29,316 bases of DNA from JAJYBV01 sp021812265 (GTDB lineage Bacteria > Chloroflexota > Ktedonobacteria > Ktedonobacterales > JACDGC01), in contig DAIDIC010000162.1 of the NCBI GenBank assembly GCA_027459525.1, forward strand, positions 1 to 29,316, given 5' to 3'. Both the position numbers and the translations under genes were made by a program. The notes under the pieces are model-generated. The model ran no database searches. It was not told where the DNA came from and saw nothing but the letters and a program-made list of their open reading frames with translations. Shown here piece after piece: positions 17,352 through 25,153 of the stretch. Within the stretch, counting starts at the first letter, position 1. Every line of letters begins with the position of its first letter.

Positions 17352-17381
17352 TTGCCATATCTCATCTTTTTATGGTACTCT
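17352..17381 (+). promoter_or_regulatory. Possible promoter inside the pre-sigma gap
   Basis: TTGCCA (17352-17357) and TACTCT (17376-17381) are 18 bases apart, and the -10 is preceded by TGG as in an extended -10 element. If used, it would give a transcript of more than 500 nt before the sigma gene, or a separate small RNA. Confidence 0.35.
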
Positions 17382-17887
17382 TGCAGTGAATGGAAATTTC
17401 TTCTGCTCTGCGTTATAAAAGATCTCGTAAAACCGTTGGCCCTTTTTAAAAATATGCGGATGAAAGGGGGCGCCGGTTTTAGCCAATAGCTTATTGATTG
17501 ACAGAGATGGTATCATTGATGGAGAATATCTATAGGAGAAAGCAACCTAATGAACATCACGCGCATCTCATTTTCATCATCGATCTGTCCGCATAAAAAG
17601 ATGATAGCAGGTTCTTGTTAACCAAATGAGTCAAGAGATGCGAGACCCTTCTTCAATAAACAGGATGGACAGTGGTAGAATGTGCTGCGCCTCAATCAGT
17701 TCACTTGTTTGCGCAGGAATGGTCTTCCGTGAGTGCAGCGGATGTGGGCAAAGAATGCAAAGTGGTTTTCGCATGCGCCCCCGCAAAGAATTTCCTGAGC
17801 TGCTTTGCACGCTAAGTCTTTAGATAAGACGTAGAATTCGCTGCAGCTTTAGCCCATGAGGCCGCGCTAAATGCATGAATATGTATT

Positions 17888-17916
17888 TTGTTAAAAACGC
17901 AAACTAAGCGTATAAA
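17888..17916 (+). promoter_or_regulatory. Probable promoter of the sigma-factor gene
   Basis: TTGTTA (17888-17893) and TATAAA (17911-17916) are separated by exactly 17 bases. Initiation near 17,923 would leave only about 20 nt before the ATG at 17944, and GGAG lies 6 nt before that ATG. Confidence 0.65.
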
Positions 17917-17943
17917 CTATAACTCCCTGCACTGGAGCGTTTT

Positions 17944-18858
17944 ATGGATCCACAAGATGAAGATTTTTCTCCTGAAGAAACGAATATTGAGTCATTGGAT
18001 TTAAATGATGACTTAGCTGATATTGCGCTCAATGATGGGTTGCGGATGTATTTTCGTGAAATTGCCAGAATTAATTTGCTTTCTCAAGATGAAGAATATA
18101 CACTGGCCCAAAAATATCGCAAGAAAAACGATATCCATGCGCGTGATGCGCTGGTGGTGGCAAATTTGCGCCTCGTGGTGCATGTAGCGCGAAAGTTTGT
18201 TGGCCAAGGTCTGGATTTAGAAGACTTGATCAGCGAAGGAAATATTGGACTGATTCGCGCCGTTGCCAGATACGATCCCGAACGCGGGTTCCGTTTTTCT
18301 ACCTACGCTCACTGGTGGATTAAGCAGGCTATTTCACGCGCAATTCTGGATGGCGGGCGCGCTGTTCGCTTGCCGGTTTATATTATGGAAGAAGTGATGC
18401 GCGTGCGCAGGGCTACCCTTTCTTTAGCGCAAGACCTGAACCGCGAACCAACTGACGCGGAAATTGCTGCGCAAATCGGTTCTACCTCCAAGCGTGTGCG
18501 CGAATTAAAAATTCATGTTGAACGCATTTATTCTTTGGATGCGCCGATTGCCAATAATGATGATGAAAATTCAATCGGCGATTTGCTTCAAGATGAACAT
18601 ACTACTTCTCCTACCGATGTCATTGAACAGGAAGCAATCCGGGAGGAAATCGATCGCATGCTCAGTTCGCTCAACCACCGGGAACGACAAGTGATCGAAT
18701 TGCGTTTTGGTCTGACAGATAACCAGGATTATACATTAGATGAAGTCGGTAAAAAATTAAAGGTCACTCGTGAACGAGTGCGGCAAATTGAGGATCGCGC
18801 TATGCGCAAATTGCGAAATCCACAGTTGCTGCGCCAATATCGGGATAGTTTGCAATAA
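17944..18858 (+). CDS. RNA polymerase sigma-70 factor, primary-type (RpoD/SigA-like)
   Basis: This 304-residue sigma factor directs core RNA polymerase to promoters. Region 1.2 (GLRMYFREIARINLLSQDEE, about residues 31-50), region 2 (NLRLVVHVARKF, LISEGNIGLIRAVARYD, FSTYAHWWIKQAISRAI), region 3 (RVRRATLSLAQDLNREPT) with a finger rich in Asp and Asn, and the region 4 helix-turn-helix (TLDEVGKKLKVTRERVRQIE) are all present. Region 1.1 and the non-conserved region are lacking, so it is shorter than E. coli RpoD (613) and Bacillus SigA (371). The sequence after region 2.4 reads GGRAVRLPVYIMEE where principal sigmas usually have an Arg-Pro/Thr-Ile-Arg-hydrophobic-Pro pattern; this is compatible with a housekeeping or a group 2 sigma. 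I therefore withhold a gene symbol. It has its own promoter. Confidence 0.93.
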   Translation: MDPQDEDFSPEETNIESLDLNDDLADIALNDGLRMYFREIARINLLSQDEEYTLAQKYRKKNDIHARDALVVANLRLVVHVARKFVGQGLDLEDLISEGNIGLIRAVARYDPERGFRFSTYAHWWIKQAISRAILDGGRAVRLPVYIMEEVMRVRRATLSLAQDLNREPTDAEIAAQIGSTSKRVRELKIHVERIYSLDAPIANNDDENSIGDLLQDEHTTSPTDVIEQEAIREEIDRMLSSLNHRERQVIELRFGLTDNQDYTLDEVGKKLKVTRERVRQIEDRAMRKLRNPQLLRQYRDSLQ

Positions 18859-18999
18859 AATGTGCCCACAAGGCAGTACCCATTTCTTGCCTGCCGAAAT
18901 TGCGCAGATATCCTGATATTTCCTCTATATAAAAGGCTGAAATTTGCCAGTGTCTGTAATAGAACTGGCGCTTTGCGCATTGGGATAAAAAATACTCTT

Positions 19000-19029
19000 T
19001 AGACGGCCAGCGTTTTTTTGCTGTACAAT
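19000..19029 (+). promoter_or_regulatory. Possible promoter of the molybdate-type transporter operon
   Basis: TAGACG (19000-19005) and TACAAT (19024-19029) are 18 bases apart, about 105 nt upstream of the lipoprotein start. The -35 matches consensus at four of six positions. No ModE-type palindrome or molybdenum-cofactor riboswitch was recognised in 18,859-19,133. Confidence 0.4.
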
Positions 19030-19133
19030 ATATCATATCTTGAGTCAACACCAAGAAAAACCCTTATTGCATGGCAAGATACATGTGCGTATTGAGCAGA
19101 TGACAAAACTTGAAATACAACTGGAATAATTTT

Positions 19134-20114
19134 ATGCCTTTAGGGAAAAAATTCGGCTTTATTGCGACAATTTTACTACTATTTTTGGCTGCTTCCTGCG
19201 GCTCTTCATCAGCGTCTTCCTCATCATCGTTAGGGGCTGTTAACGTATTATATGCCGGTTCATTAGTAACTATGATGGAAAAAAGTGTCGGCCCTTCGTT
19301 TACTAAAGCAACCAACTATACCTATTTAGGTGAGGGAAAAGGCTCGGTTGCGCTGGCTAATGAAATAAAAGGCAAACTTCGCCGTCCGGATATTTTTATC
19401 AGCGCCGACCCAACCGTAAACAGCCTGCTTACCGGGCAAGCAAACGGCAATTATGTTTCTTGGTATATTCCCTTTGCCAGCACCAGTTTAGTATTGGGGT
19501 ATAACCCAAACAGTTCGTTTGCCGCGCAGTTTCAAGCCGCGCAAAGCGGCGCTGTTCCTTGGTGGCAAGTATTAGAGCAGCCGGGGTTGCGCTTAGGCCG
19601 CACCGATCCTGCAATTGACCCCAAAGGGGTATACACTATTTTGGCCTTTGAATTGGCGCAAAAATATTATAACCAGCCCAATTTAAGCGCAGTTATATTA
19701 GGATCTGCCGAAAATACTGCACAGATTTTTCCTGAAGAAGAGTTGGTTTCCCGATTGCAATCGGGCCAGCTCGACGCCGGAATTTTTTATTCCACTGAAG
19801 TGACTGCGTTAAAAATACCGTATATAACACTGCCCGACCAAATCAACTTTGGAAACCCAGTGGACGCCTCGTTTTACAGCCAAGTATCTTATACTTCGTC
19901 TTCCGGAAAAATAACGCAAGGCGCGCCGATTGAATATACCATTACTATCCCGTCTACATCGCAAGATCCCCAAGGCGCAATTGCTTTTGTGCGCTATTTT
20001 CTTGGCGCGGCAGGATCTGCTCTTTTAAAGCAATATGGTCTGACGCTGCTGCCGCTTTCTATTGTTGGGTCTGGCGCGCCGGCGGAAATTGTGCAGTTGG
20101 CTCAAGGTTCATGA
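19134..20114 (+). CDS. Molybdate/tungstate-type ABC transporter substrate-binding lipoprotein
   Basis: This 326-residue exported lipoprotein has a basic N-terminus, a hydrophobic stretch and the lipobox LAASC with Cys22 as the predicted lipidated residue, followed by a Ser-rich linker. The mature part starts with VNVLYAGSL and contains GEGKGSVALANEIKG and DIFISADPTVN, a pattern of the ModA/WtpA-like binding-protein superfamily for oxyanions; FGTP- or sulfate-type motifs are not seen. Later segments LGRTDPAIDPKGVY and PEEELVSRLQSGQLDAGIFYSTEV fit the second lobe. I chose the ATG at 19134 over a TTG at 19110 because it places the signal peptide directly at the N-terminus. The stop overlaps the start of the next gene by ATGA, so the two are translationally coupled. 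The substrate (molybdate, tungstate, possibly sulfate) cannot be settled by eye. Confidence 0.87.
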   Translation: MPLGKKFGFIATILLLFLAASCGSSSASSSSSLGAVNVLYAGSLVTMMEKSVGPSFTKATNYTYLGEGKGSVALANEIKGKLRRPDIFISADPTVNSLLTGQANGNYVSWYIPFASTSLVLGYNPNSSFAAQFQAAQSGAVPWWQVLEQPGLRLGRTDPAIDPKGVYTILAFELAQKYYNQPNLSAVILGSAENTAQIFPEEELVSRLQSGQLDAGIFYSTEVTALKIPYITLPDQINFGNPVDASFYSQVSYTSSSGKITQGAPIEYTITIPSTSQDPQGAIAFVRYFLGAAGSALLKQYGLTLLPLSIVGSGAPAEIVQLAQGS

Positions 20115-22051
20115 ATATATGGCAGGGAATACAGAGTAAGCGGATATTTGCGGCGGCGGCGCTATTGCTGGTTTTGTATTTGTTTGCTCCGCTGATATAT
20201 CTTATTCCTGTTTTAACTCCTGCCGCTTTGTTTACTGCGCTGCAAGATTCTGTGGTGAAGCAGGCGTTAGAGACATCTGTATTTTCATCAGCGCTGGCTG
20301 CAGTGGTTATCGCTGTATTTGGTGTGCCGTTGGGATATTTGCTGGCAAAACAAAAGTTTTACGGCAGGTCTGTCATCACCATTTTGGCGGTTTCGCCGAT
20401 AGTTTTTCCGCCGGTGGTCAGCGGCATATTATTGATTTCGCTTTTTGGCCCCTATGGCGCAATTGGCGGCTATTTTGCGCGGAATGGCATGGAGATAGAC
20501 GGCACATTTTGGGGTATTTTTTTAGCTCAAATATTTGTGGCGGCTCCATTTAGTGTATTAACAACACGCAGCGCATTTTTATCTATAGACAGTAATCAAA
20601 GTGACGCGGCGCAAACATTAACGGCGCATTTTTTTCGGATTTTTCGCACGGTAGAGCTGCCCCAAGTGCGGCACACCATTATTATAGGTTTGGCGTTGTC
20701 GTGGCTGCGCGCTATGGGCGAATATGGGGCAACAATGATCATGGCGTATCACCCATATACGCTGCCGGTATATACATTTGTGCAGTTAAGCAGTTATGGC
20801 GGTGTTGCCGGCGCCCTGCCTTTGGCGGCGCTTGCGTTTATTGCCAGCGCTGTTATTTTGGCGGCGTTATGGGGCGGCGCAATCCTAACAGATAAAATTT
20901 CCGCATCTGTTCAGGCTGCGCAGGTCGCAAATTGCCAATATACGCAAAATAATACACGGCCCTTGCTGCAATTTTTGGAGCCGCAGCCGGCGTTAATAAT
21001 AAATGGCATATTTCGGCAAGGCAAATTTATATGCGCGGCGTCGTTAACTGCGCCCGCAGGTGTTACTGTAATTCTCGGCGTGTCTGGCTCCGGTAAGACC
21101 ACACTTTTAAAAGGAATAGCCGGACTTATCCCCATTACTTCGGGCAGTGTCGCAATTGGAGATGATACGCTATGCCAAGCGAAAAAACACAGCCTTCCGC
21201 CCGCGCAGCGCAAGGTGGGATATGCGCCGCAGGGATTGGGGTTATTTAAGCATTTAACCGCTCTGCAAAATGCGGCGTTTGGAGCCGCCGGCTCTCGCGC
21301 ACAAAAACGCGCCGCCGGGCAAGAAGCCTTAGCAATTGTACACGCTGCGGATCTCGCCGGACGCCAAGTGACTAAACTTTCTGGCGGACAGGCGCAACGT
21401 GTCGCCTTAGCGCGAGCGTTAGCCGCACGCCCGCGCGCGCTGCTGCTGGATGAACCCTTTACTTCAATGGATTTGCCCCTGCGTTCAGCGCTCCGCAGAG
21501 AGTTGCGCGCGCTTTGGCGCAACTGGAATATCCCCATCCTTATTACAACGCATGATCTGCAAGATATGCGTATGTTAGCTGATTACGTCGCTATTGTCGA
21601 TCGCGGGGTAATTATTCAAAGCGGCGCGCGCGATTGGGTATGTGAACATCCCGTTTCAACATACGCGGCAGAACTTTTAGGAATAATAAATATTATTGAA
21701 ATTACCGCCGTCGAAGTCATGCAAACCCCCGACGGCATAACGCTGCAATCTGCGCTGCATATTCAGGCGTCATCATATCCCTTTAAAATTGATCAGGCAG
21801 CCATCCGTTTTGCGCTGGCGCAGGATCGACTGCAGCTTTCTCGCACTCCAAATACTTCTCCGCAAGAAAACATCACTTGGAATGTTGGTGAAATACTGGC
21901 AACAGAACGGGCTGATATTGGTAATTTGGCGCTATTTGCTGCGGGGCCATTCAGAATCTATGCCGTATGTCCTGCTGATTGGCTGCCCAAGGAACATGAA
22001 TTGGCGTACCTGCGCATTCCCGAAGACGCGATTATACCCATAGGTTTATAG
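20111..22051 (+). CDS. Fused permease-ATPase of a molybdate-type ABC transporter (ModB-ModC-like)
   Basis: This 646-residue protein joins two subunits that are normally separate. Residues 1 to about 270 form a ModB/CysT-like permease with six or so membrane helices and the cytoplasmic EAA-type loop AAQTLTAHFFRIF...LPQVRHTI. Residues about 290-535 form an ATPase with Walker A GVSGSGKTT (323-331), signature LSGGQAQ (423-429), Walker B LLLDEP (Asp447, Glu448) and switch His481. The last 120 residues resemble the regulatory TOBE/MOP region of ModC. The frame is continuous with no stop or slippery site at the joint, so the fusion is real rather than an error. It overlaps the binding-protein gene by ATGA. 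With a single polypeptide, the active importer would be a homodimer plus the lipoprotein. Fused systems of this kind exist, I believe, in some Actinobacteria. Confidence 0.9.
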   Translation: MNIWQGIQSKRIFAAAALLLVLYLFAPLIYLIPVLTPAALFTALQDSVVKQALETSVFSSALAAVVIAVFGVPLGYLLAKQKFYGRSVITILAVSPIVFPPVVSGILLISLFGPYGAIGGYFARNGMEIDGTFWGIFLAQIFVAAPFSVLTTRSAFLSIDSNQSDAAQTLTAHFFRIFRTVELPQVRHTIIIGLALSWLRAMGEYGATMIMAYHPYTLPVYTFVQLSSYGGVAGALPLAALAFIASAVILAALWGGAILTDKISASVQAAQVANCQYTQNNTRPLLQFLEPQPALIINGIFRQGKFICAASLTAPAGVTVILGVSGSGKTTLLKGIAGLIPITSGSVAIGDDTLCQAKKHSLPPAQRKVGYAPQGLGLFKHLTALQNAAFGAAGSRAQKRAAGQEALAIVHAADLAGRQVTKLSGGQAQRVALARALAARPRALLLDEPFTSMDLPLRSALRRELRALWRNWNIPILITTHDLQDMRMLADYVAIVDRGVIIQSGARDWVCEHPVSTYAAELLGIINIIEITAVEVMQTPDGITLQSALHIQASSYPFKIDQAAIRFALAQDRLQLSRTPNTSPQENITWNVGEILATERADIGNLALFAAGPFRIYAVCPADWLPKEHELAYLRIPEDAIIPIGL

Positions 22052-22189
22052 CTTTGTGAAGCAGCCGCCCAAAAATCTCTTCGCTTTCTCTTGCAATTTT
22101 ACACGCTGACCCGTCATACTGAATAATAGACCGCTTATATGGATACCCAGTAACCGGAAGTTTTAAGTAATATATGAGGTAATGTTAAG

Positions 22190-23953
22190 ATGAGTGGCGC
22201 TGCATTCAATGGATATTCTGTCCATGCGGATTTTGATGTTCCTGTAGTCATGCGAGATGGTGTTACGCTTCGCGCAAACATATTTCGCCCGGATAGTGAA
22301 GGGGTATTTCCCGTTTTAGTAATGCGTATGCCGTATGGAAAAGATTTTCCGCTGGCTTCGTCCCTGCTGAACCCCAATTTTGCTGCGCGGCAGGGTTTTA
22401 TTGTGGTTATTCAGGATGTTCGAGGCAGATTTACTTCCGAGGGAACATTTCTGCCGTTTTTGAATGAACACAACGATGGCTATGATACGGTTGAATGGGC
22501 GGCGCGTTTGCCGGGAAGCAATGGAAATGTGGGGATGTATGGCGCTTCGTATATGGGGTTTACTCAATGGGCCGCCGCGCAAACTCGTCCGCCGCATTTA
22601 AAGGCGCTGTTTCCGGTATTTACATGGGCCGACGCTATGGATGGCGCAAACCTGCGCGGCGGCGCTGTTGAATTGGGTGTTACCCGCAATTGGACGATGC
22701 AAAATGCTATGGATACCGATGTGCGCCGCGCGCGACTTACCGGGGACCCAATGCAAGCATTATTATCTATGCGCAAAATGGCCGGTGAATTAGACACTAT
22801 GCCGACACGCGGCTATTTTGAAACTCCCGTTACCGGTTTTGGCCGCCGCCGCGGGATGGATTATTATGATATGTTTGATGAAAGTGTGCGTCGGCGCGCC
22901 GATACCGATTATACGCGGATTTCTGGTGTTGTAGGCAGCTATGATGAACTGGATTTTCCCGCCTATCATATCGCCGGGTGGAGCGATATTTTTTTGGGCG
23001 GCTCCATCCGTAATTTTACGGAACTCACTAAGCGCGGCAAAGCTCCACAAAAGTTGATGATTGGTCCGTGGTCGCATTCCGAGCAGGGAGAGCGTATTGG
23101 CGCAATAGATTTTGGTTTTGCCTCTTCATTATCATTTATTAATTTGCAGTCAGATTTCTTTACATTACAGCTGCGTTGGTTCAGCAGATTTTTGCGCAGC
23201 GAGCCAAACGGTATAGACACGGAACCTCCCGTACAGATTTTTGTAATGGGCGCAAATACTTGGCGCTACGAAAATGAATGGCCGCTTGCAAGGGCTGTGA
23301 CAACACCATTTTATCTGCATAGCGGCGGCTCGGCAAATACATTGCATGGCAACGGCAGCCTGTCCGCCGAAAAACCCTTGGATGAGCCTTCCGACACATA
23401 TATTTATGATCCCGCTAATCCAACCCCAACATTGGGCGGCGCTTTACTGATGCATCCCGTGTTTCAGGGCGGCCCGCAAGATCAGCGCCCCGTTGAGCGC
23501 CGTGATGATATGTTGGTATTTACTTCCGAGCCGATGCGGGATCCCGTTGAAGTAACCGGACCGATTACGGTGACGCTATACGCCGTTTCAGATGCGCCCG
23601 ACACTGATTTTGTTGCCAGGCTTTCTGATGTTCACCCGGATGGTTTTACGCGCAATTTAACCGATGGTGTTATTCGCGCGCGAATGCGCAATGGTCTGCA
23701 AAATGAATCGCTCATTACCCCGGGGCAGGTGTATGAATATACCATCGATCTATGGGCGACTAGCAATCTTTTTCTGTCCGGCCATCGCATTCGGGTGGAT
23801 ATAGCCAGCAGCAATTTTCCGCGGTGGGATCGCAATATGAACACCGGCGGCGTATATGGCGAGGAAACATCCGGCCGGCCGGCTAAACAGACAATATTGC
23901 ATAATCAACAATATCCGTCGCATATTTTATTGCCGATTGTGCCAGCTCGATGA
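22190..23953 (+). CDS. CocE/NonD-family alpha/beta hydrolase (peptidase S15-like)
   Basis: This 587-residue protein has the N-terminal hydrolase domain and the C-terminal jelly-roll domain of the X-Pro dipeptidyl-peptidase/CocE family. The catalytic triad is visible: Ser120 in GASYMG, Asp266 in AGWSDIFLGG and His296 in IGPWSHSEQG, close to the positions in cocaine esterase. The C-terminal domain begins around DMLVFTSEPM and includes GHRIRVDIASSNFPRWDRN. The family cleaves esters, amides or Pro-peptides; which of these applies here is unknown. No signal peptide is present, so the enzyme is probably cytosolic. The ATG at 22190 has GAGG about 10 nt upstream. The stop codon overlaps the start of a FecCD-type permease by ATGA, an uncommon partnership. 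Confidence 0.93.
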   Translation: MSGAAFNGYSVHADFDVPVVMRDGVTLRANIFRPDSEGVFPVLVMRMPYGKDFPLASSLLNPNFAARQGFIVVIQDVRGRFTSEGTFLPFLNEHNDGYDTVEWAARLPGSNGNVGMYGASYMGFTQWAAAQTRPPHLKALFPVFTWADAMDGANLRGGAVELGVTRNWTMQNAMDTDVRRARLTGDPMQALLSMRKMAGELDTMPTRGYFETPVTGFGRRRGMDYYDMFDESVRRRADTDYTRISGVVGSYDELDFPAYHIAGWSDIFLGGSIRNFTELTKRGKAPQKLMIGPWSHSEQGERIGAIDFGFASSLSFINLQSDFFTLQLRWFSRFLRSEPNGIDTEPPVQIFVMGANTWRYENEWPLARAVTTPFYLHSGGSANTLHGNGSLSAEKPLDEPSDTYIYDPANPTPTLGGALLMHPVFQGGPQDQRPVERRDDMLVFTSEPMRDPVEVTGPITVTLYAVSDAPDTDFVARLSDVHPDGFTRNLTDGVIRARMRNGLQNESLITPGQVYEYTIDLWATSNLFLSGHRIRVDIASSNFPRWDRNMNTGGVYGEETSGRPAKQTILHNQQYPSHILLPIVPAR

Positions 23954-25002
23954 AACGCACATATATTTTTATTTTTGCGGCTATGGTTTTTTTGCCCTTG
24001 TCCATGGCGCTGGCCGCCGCGTTTGGCCCTGTGTATATCAGCCCGGATATTGTAGCAAAAATACTGTTGAACCAAACCGGCCTGTTTCACTTTACGCCAA
24101 ATTGGCCAAGCTATGCGGCGCCGATAGTGCTGGATGTGCGCCTGCCTCAAATTGTGGAAGGCGCTATTGTTGGTGTTGCTTTGGCGCTTTCGGGTGTATT
24201 ATTTCAAGGGTTGCTGCGCAACCCTTTGGCAGATCCTTTTCTGTTGGGCGCTTCATCAGGCGCGGCGCTCGGCGCTACTATAGCGTTTGCCATACCGGCG
24301 TTTTATTATATAGCGGGATTTTATGGTGTGCCGCTGTTGGCGTTTGCGGGATCGCTGCTTTCGGTTGCTTTGGTATACATGCTGGCTCGGGTAGATAATC
24401 GTGCGCCGGTGGTTACCCTGTTGCTTTCGGGTGTTGCTGTCAGTGCGCTGCTCGGCGCTGCGCAAACTATTATTATTACGCAAAACGCTGCCGTCAGTGA
24501 CAGAATTGGGTCATTATATTTATGGCTTTCTGGCGGCATTATTTTAAATACTTGGTGGCCGATTGGCGCAGTTGCTTTTATTGTATGCGCTGCATTTGTT
24601 GTTGCGGCGCTTATTGCCCCGGTGTTAGATACGTTTGCCGTGGGTGAAGAAAACGCCGCTTTTTTAGGTGTGCGTGTAGAACGCGCAAAATTTGGCGTTG
24701 TTGCTGCGGCGTCGCTGTTAGTGGCTTGCGCAGTTTCACTGAGCGGGCTGGTTGGCTTTGTTGGATTAGTAATACCGCACATTTGCCGGCAGCTTATTGG
24801 CCCCAAACATCGCCCGCTTATCATCATGTCGCTGTTTACAGGCGGCAGCTTTCTTATATGGGCAGATACGCTTGCCCGCGTTTTTATGCCTGCGTTTTTT
24901 CACACATACACTGAATTGCCATTAGGCGTGGTTACTGCTCTGATTGGCGGCCCATTCTTTTTATGGCTGCTGCGCCGTTCCAGCAGAACTACGCGCGCTT
25001 AA
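23950..25002 (+). CDS. FecCD/BtuC-family iron-chelate or cobalamin-type ABC permease
   Basis: This 350-residue polytopic protein is the permease half of a siderophore, haem or vitamin B12 importer. The start is hydrophobic, and the family motifs follow: VRLPQIVEGAIVGVALALSG with LFQGLLRNPLADPFLLGASSGA, a series of about ten membrane segments, the cytoplasmic coupling-helix region GLVGFVGLVIPHICRQLIGP, and the ending PLGVVTALIGGPFFLWLLRR. The length is typical. The ATG overlaps the hydrolase stop by ATGA with little Shine-Dalgarno of its own, so translation should depend on the upstream gene. No binding protein or ATPase of this family lies in the window; the partners must be encoded elsewhere, or the protein does something else. 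Confidence 0.94.
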   Translation: MKRTYIFIFAAMVFLPLSMALAAAFGPVYISPDIVAKILLNQTGLFHFTPNWPSYAAPIVLDVRLPQIVEGAIVGVALALSGVLFQGLLRNPLADPFLLGASSGAALGATIAFAIPAFYYIAGFYGVPLLAFAGSLLSVALVYMLARVDNRAPVVTLLLSGVAVSALLGAAQTIIITQNAAVSDRIGSLYLWLSGGIILNTWWPIGAVAFIVCAAFVVAALIAPVLDTFAVGEENAAFLGVRVERAKFGVVAAASLLVACAVSLSGLVGFVGLVIPHICRQLIGPKHRPLIIMSLFTGGSFLIWADTLARVFMPAFFHTYTELPLGVVTALIGGPFFLWLLRRSSRTTRA

Positions 25003-25043
25003 CCATGTTCTTAACAGTAGTTTTTGCGCCGCATTTGGCGGAC

Positions 25044-25072
25044 ATTGTACAATACGATTAGTTTGATATTGT
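25044..25072 (+). promoter_or_regulatory. Possible promoter with embedded palindrome before the M20 gene
   Basis: TTGTAC (25045-25050) and TATTGT (25067-25072) are 16 bases apart. The -35 hexamer lies inside the perfect 10-bp palindrome ATTGTACAAT (25044-25053), so a dimeric regulator bound there would occlude it. Both hexamers are only partial matches. Confidence 0.3.
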
Positions 25073-25153
25073 ATATTGCCGGCGCGCGGCGCCTGTTTTG
25101 GCGCAATCCTGATAGCGCAGTCGTATTATTTTATCAGTATGGAAGTTGAACGT

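Larger units (their letters stand above)
17296..17943 (+). other. 650-base region before the sigma factor, no convincing gene
   Basis: Nothing here resembles a known protein. AAAACCG (17434-17440) can pair with CGGTTTT, about 40 nt further on, with an inner GCCC/GGGC stem, giving a terminator-like hairpin after rnhB. A possible internal promoter lies at 17352-17381. A 23-codon frame with GGAG about 11 nt before its ATG (near 17550) and a 65-codon Cys-rich frame (17626-17823) are open but have no family-like sequence. I looked for tmRNA, SRP RNA and tRNA signatures and saw none. A non-coding RNA or long leader is possible but unproven. Confidence 0.4.

Noticed and set aside
17626..17823. 65-codon Cys-rich frame before the sigma gene
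   Set aside because: No family resemblance, no ribosome binding site, and uneven composition; mentioned only within the gap description.
18859..19133. Molybdenum-cofactor riboswitch or ModE site before the Mod-type operon
   Set aside because: No conserved motif or long dyad could be recognised; only a weak promoter and short hairpins such as GCCAGT/ACTGGC are present.
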